From Acidimicrobiia bacterium (GTDB taxonomy: Bacteria > Actinomycetota > Acidimicrobiia > Spongiisociales > ZC4RG35), in assembly GCA_029865445.1 (NCBI GenBank), contig JAOUGY010000208.1:1-6692 (forward strand): a DNA stretch of 6,692 nt, written 5' to 3'. Each line of letters starts with the position of its first letter. The stretch's first letter is position 1. Positions 4,359 through 6,692 of the stretch are shown one piece after another. The notes beneath the pieces are model-generated. The model worked only from the letters and a program-made list of their open reading frames with translations. It ran no database searches and was not told where the DNA came from. A program made the translations under genes and the position numbers.

Positions 4359-5822
4359 ATGCCATCCATCCACTTCGAATCCGTCTCGTTTTCCTACACG
4401 ACCGCCCACCAGGTTCTGGTTGACGCGTCGTTTCACCTCGGTCCTGGTTGGACCGGTCTCGTCGGCGCCAACGGAGAGGGCAAGACGACCCTGCTGCAGT
4501 TGACGGCCGGTCTCCTCAGACCACAGTCCGGGTCGGTTTCGGTGAACGGTCACCTGTTGTTGTGCAGTCAGACGGTGGATCGCCCGGATGACGGTGTGGA
4601 GGCGTTCGCCGAATCGTGGGAACCGGCGGCGTTCGTGTTGCGGGGACGGCTGGCCCTCGAACCGGAGGATCTCGCGAGGTGGGACACGCTGTCCCCGGGT
4701 GAGCGGCGTCGCTGGCAGATCGGAGCGGCGCTTCACGCAGAACCGGACGTACTCCTCGTCGACGAACCCACCAACCACCTCGACTCGGAAGGAAGGGACA
4801 GACTCGCCGATGCCCTGTCGATGTTCAGAGGTGTCGGCCTGGTGATCTCCCACGATCGCGATCTCCTGGATTCTTTGACCACGGCGACGTTGCGAGTGCG
4901 CTCCGGGACCGTGGATCTGATCTCTGCTCCGTACTCGACGGCATCCGACGAGTGGGCCGAGATGGACCGGCTTTTGGTCGAGGAACGCGAGGGCCTGAAG
5001 AAGGCGGTCGCGGCCGCCGAGAACCGAGTCTCCCAACAGCGAGGGCGCATCGAACGAGACGACGCCGCCTTCACCAAAACCATGATGGGCGCCAAGGCCA
5101 AGGATCACGATCTCCACTCGACGGCCCGCAAGAAGAAGCACGCGTCGGGACTGGCAGCCGCCTCGAAACGTCTCACCCGGGACGAGGCGACGCGTCGGCG
5201 TCTCGAGGAGAAGCTCGAGGGCGTCCGCGTGTCGAAGGAACTGGGAGGCTCGGTCGCCTTCAAAGGATCGATGGCGCCACGCCGATCCCTGGTGGCGTGG
5301 GACGGCGAGTTGCGGGTCGGTGAACGTGTCCTCGTTCCTCACCTACGGATGGACGTCGAACGGGACGCACGAATTCACGTCGCCGGACCCAACGGAGCCG
5401 GAAAGTCGACGCTGCTCGATTCGCTGGCCTCCCGATGGGATCTCCCGTCCGATCGACTCCTCCACTTGCGCCAGGAGTTTGGCGACGACGGTGGCGCCGA
5501 ACTGAAGGCTCGGGTGCTGGCGATGGCGCCCGCGCTTCGAGGGAGGACCCTGCAACTCGTCGCCCGCCTGGGGACCGACCCCGACGTTCTGTTGCAGAGC
5601 GAAAAGCCGTCTCCGGGGGAGACCCGGAAGCTCGCCATGGCATTGGCGCTGGCCAGGGAGGTGTGGTGTCTCTTGCTCGACGAACCCACCAATCACCTGG
5701 ATCTCCCGACGGTGGAACGATTGGAGGCAGCCCTCGTGGAGTACCCGGGGGCGGTGGTCGTGGTGTCGCACGATTCGCGCTTCGCCGCTGCGGTCACCTC
5801 GACGCGGATCGATCTCGGGTGA
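4359..5822 (+). CDS. ABC-F family ATP-binding protein (tandem ATPase domains, no membrane domain)
   Basis: This 487-residue soluble protein has two ABC ATPase domains. Domain 1: Walker A GANGEGKTT (36-44), signature LSPGE (111-115), Walker B VLLVDEPTNHLD (131-142) with catalytic Glu136, and switch SHD (164-166). A charged, Arg/Lys/Glu-rich linker of about 90 residues (198-290) follows. Domain 2: Walker A GPNGAGKST (343-351), signature PSPGE (417-421), Walker B LLLDEPTNHLD (438-448) with Glu442, and SHD (470-472). ABC-F proteins bind the ribosomal E site and use the linker to act on the peptidyl-transferase centre, either as translation factors (EttA, Uup) or as antibiotic-resistance proteins (Vga, Msr). 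The length is close to the resistance group and shorter than EttA or Uup, but subfamily cannot be assigned by eye. Both signatures read SPGE rather than SGGQ/E. ATG 4359 is chosen over the upstream TTG 4320 because GAGGA (4348-4352) precedes it and the ABC fold begins at MPSIHFESVSF. Confidence 0.92.
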   Translation: MPSIHFESVSFSYTTAHQVLVDASFHLGPGWTGLVGANGEGKTTLLQLTAGLLRPQSGSVSVNGHLLLCSQTVDRPDDGVEAFAESWEPAAFVLRGRLALEPEDLARWDTLSPGERRRWQIGAALHAEPDVLLVDEPTNHLDSEGRDRLADALSMFRGVGLVISHDRDLLDSLTTATLRVRSGTVDLISAPYSTASDEWAEMDRLLVEEREGLKKAVAAAENRVSQQRGRIERDDAAFTKTMMGAKAKDHDLHSTARKKKHASGLAAASKRLTRDEATRRRLEEKLEGVRVSKELGGSVAFKGSMAPRRSLVAWDGELRVGERVLVPHLRMDVERDARIHVAGPNGAGKSTLLDSLASRWDLPSDRLLHLRQEFGDDGGAELKARVLAMAPALRGRTLQLVARLGTDPDVLLQSEKPSPGETRKLAMALALAREVWCLLLDEPTNHLDLPTVERLEAALVEYPGAVVVVSHDSRFAAAVTSTRIDLG

Positions 5823-5829
5823 CGAATAC

Positions 5830-5885
5830 CACACGTGTAGTTCTCCACGGTCTTGTCCACAGGTGTGGAGAATGACAAACGTGTG
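5830..5885. promoter_or_regulatory. DnaA-box cluster with nested dyad symmetry between ABC-F and crgA
   Basis: Three 9-mers match the actinobacterial DnaA box: TTCTCCACG (5841-5849, last base off), TTGTCCACA (5853-5861, the preferred sequence) and, on the minus strand, TTCTCCACA (complement of 5864-5872). The second and third face each other across two bases. TTCTCCAC (5841-5848) is also an exact inverted repeat of GTGGAGAA (5865-5872), and CACACGT (5830-5836) of ACGTGTG (5879-5885), so the tract could fold as a hairpin and might end the two convergent transcripts. The ACACGTGT octamer (5831-5838) is a palindrome in itself. The gap of 117 bases (5823-5939) holds no gene. The location beside crgA and the glutaminase gene fits an origin-proximal site. 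It is too small and lacks dnaA/dnaN, so it is not itself oriC as far as can be seen. Confidence 0.5.
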
Positions 5886-5939
5886 ATTTCCCGAAAACGA
5901 CGTGGGGAAGAGAGCGTCGCTCCAGTGGGATGTCGACGT

Positions 5940-6185
5940 TCAGCGGTAGTTGGTGGTCATGAGGAATCCGACCGCGATCAGACCGAGGCCTGCCAGCGTG
6001 ACCCACTGGTCCATCGAGAACACGAATCTGGCGACCACCATCACGACGCCGATGGCCATCAGCGCCGTCATCGTCACCACGTACCACGTGGGTGATGGCG
6101 GCTGCGTCTTGGCGTCCTGACGGCTCAAGTCACGGGACTTGGTGGGGCCTGTATTTCGGGGTTTGCGACGTTTTGACTCTGGCAT
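5940..6185 (-). CDS. crgA: Cell division protein CrgA
   Basis: This 81-residue protein starts MPESKRRKPRN, has a long basic, polar N-terminal segment (1-32), then two membrane helices (about 34-54 and 61-77) separated by a short loop, and ends in TTNYR. Size, the MPxSK+R+K start and the two-helix C-terminal half are those of actinobacterial CrgA. In mycobacteria CrgA joins FtsZ, FtsQ and penicillin-binding proteins at the septum; in streptomycetes it restrains FtsZ ring formation. The frame continues upstream to 6584, but that stretch lies antisense to the glutaminase gene, so ATG 6185 is the real start. No Shine-Dalgarno sequence precedes it: the coding strand reads CCCCCTCCTC there. It is divergent from the glutaminase gene and convergent with ABC-F. 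The same crgA-glutaminase neighbourhood is known near oriC in other actinobacteria. Confidence 0.88.
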   Translation of the reverse strand: MPESKRRKPRNTGPTKSRDLSRQDAKTQPPSPTWYVVTMTALMAIGVVMVVARFVFSMDQWVTLAGLGLIAVGFLMTTNYR

Positions 6186-6248
6186 GAGGAGGGGGAATCG
6201 GCCAGCCCAGGCTATCAGGGATTTCCAGGCCGGTAACCTCTGGAGCCG
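6186..6248. promoter_or_regulatory. Divergent promoter region between crgA and the glutaminase gene
   Basis: For crgA, the minus strand offers TTACCG (complement of 6231-6236) and TAGCCT (complement of 6209-6214) with a 16-base spacer, a fair -35/-10 pair. For the glutaminase gene, TAACCT (6234-6239) fits a -10 box nine bases before the ATG, which would give a leaderless or nearly leaderless mRNA. The crgA -35 and the glutaminase -10 overlap, so the two promoters may compete. GGAG (6242-6245) is only three bases from the glutaminase ATG, short for a ribosome-binding site. Confidence 0.4.
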
Positions 6249-6692
6249 ATGTCTCTTCGCGTCCTCGTCATCGACAACTACGACTCCTTCACCTACAACC
6301 TGGTCCAGTACCTGGGTGAGTTGGGGGCGGAGCCGGTTGTAGCCCGGAACGACGCCCTCCCGCCGTCGGAAGGAGCAGCCCTGGCCCCCGACCGGCTCCT
6401 CATCTCTCCCGGGCCTGGTCGACCCGAAGACGCCGGATTCTCGGTCGAGTACGTGCGCACGCTGGGCACCGAGATCCCCACGCTCGGCGTCTGTCTGGGA
6501 CATCAAGCAATCGCCTACGCCTTCGGCGGCAAGGTCGACCTCGCCCCGGAACCGAAACACGGAAAGACTTCGACCGTCCGCCACGACGACCGCGGCGTGT
6601 TCTCAGGCCTCGAAAACCCGTTCACGGCCACCCGTTACCACTCACTCGCCGCCGTCCACCTGCCTCCAGAACTCGAGGCGTGCGCCTGGAGC
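6249..6692 (+). CDS. trpG: Anthranilate/aminodeoxychorismate synthase component II, class I glutamine amidotransferase (3' truncated by window end)
   Basis: The 148 visible residues are the N-terminal three quarters of a glutaminase subunit. It hydrolyses glutamine and channels ammonia to a chorismate-binding partner (TrpE for anthranilate and tryptophan, or PabB for aminodeoxychorismate and folate). Diagnostic blocks: VLVIDNYDSFTYNLVQYL (5-22), LLISPGPGRPEDAG (50-63) forming the oxyanion region, the nucleophile Cys82 in GVCLGHQAI (80-88), HGKTS (residues 105-109), and RYHSL near residue 130. The catalytic His/Glu pair lies beyond the window. ATG 6249 is chosen because homologues begin within a few residues of the VLVIDNYDSF block. 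Sequence alone does not separate TrpG from PabA, and one subunit often serves both enzymes. The gene next to crgA is called trpG in Mycobacterium tuberculosis, which is the basis for the symbol. Confidence 0.92.
   Translation, partial: MSLRVLVIDNYDSFTYNLVQYLGELGAEPVVARNDALPPSEGAALAPDRLLISPGPGRPEDAGFSVEYVRTLGTEIPTLGVCLGHQAIAYAFGGKVDLAPEPKHGKTSTVRHDDRGVFSGLENPFTATRYHSLAAVHLPPELEACAWS

Noticed and set aside
4335..5342. Minus-strand frame (335 codons) opposite ABC-F
   Set aside because: It is antisense to the ABC-F gene, whose motifs fix the coding strand.
5823..5939. Full replication origin (oriC)
   Set aside because: The gap is only 117 bases, has few boxes and no AT-rich unwinding stretch, and no dnaA or dnaN is next to it.
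6186..6584. N-terminal extension of crgA to 214 residues
   Set aside because: The extension is antisense to the glutaminase gene, and CrgA proteins begin at the MPxSKxRK segment, which matches ATG 6185.
1..6692. CRISPR arrays, insertion sequences, tRNA or rRNA genes, phage or defence genes
   Set aside because: I saw no regularly spaced repeats, transposase motifs, tRNA-like folds or defence-protein signatures on either strand.

Overview
The window is high-GC DNA with strongly GC-biased third codon positions and Shine-Dalgarno-type starts. It looks like a chromosomal segment of an actinobacterium (Actinomycetota). The best lineage marker is a CrgA-type division protein gene (minus strand) divergent from an anthranilate/aminodeoxychorismate synthase glutaminase gene (plus strand). 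In mycobacteria and streptomycetes these two genes lie close together near the replication origin. A perfect TTGTCCACA DnaA-type box next to crgA fits that. Acidimicrobiia or a related deep lineage is a guess; nothing in the window fixes the genus.

Layout. Bases 1-72 are the 3' end of an unidentified gene that overlaps the next start by ATGA. Bases 69-470 encode a two-pass membrane protein of the actinobacterial family often mislabelled 'LigA'. A perfect 13-bp hairpin (498-528) separates it from a convergent alpha/beta-hydrolase gene (1416-532, minus). That gene is divergent from a thiolase gene (1537-2715), and the 120-bp gap between them carries a near-perfect 24-bp palindrome that looks like a TetR-type operator. 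Next come a 12-helix MFS transporter (about 2781-3965, start uncertain) and a small membrane-anchored zinc-ribbon protein (3962-4207) joined to it by a GTGA overlap.

A 151-bp gap (4208-4358) precedes an ABC-F ATPase gene (4359-5822). In it, a 15-bp two-bulge helix spans 4283-4358 and buries the ABC-F ribosome-binding site, and an 8-codon mini-ORF ends just before the helix. This resembles ribosome-mediated translational attenuation and is the most interesting hypothesis in the window. The 117-bp gap between ABC-F and the convergent crgA gene carries a compact set of DnaA-box-like 9-mers. The window ends inside the glutaminase gene (6249 onward), before its catalytic His/Glu pair.

Functionally this is a mixed chromosomal neighbourhood: lipid or acyl-CoA metabolism (hydrolase and thiolase, possibly under one repressor), transport, ribosome-associated ATPase, cell division, and aromatic amino acid or folate synthesis. 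There are no mobile elements, CRISPR arrays, tRNAs or rRNAs.
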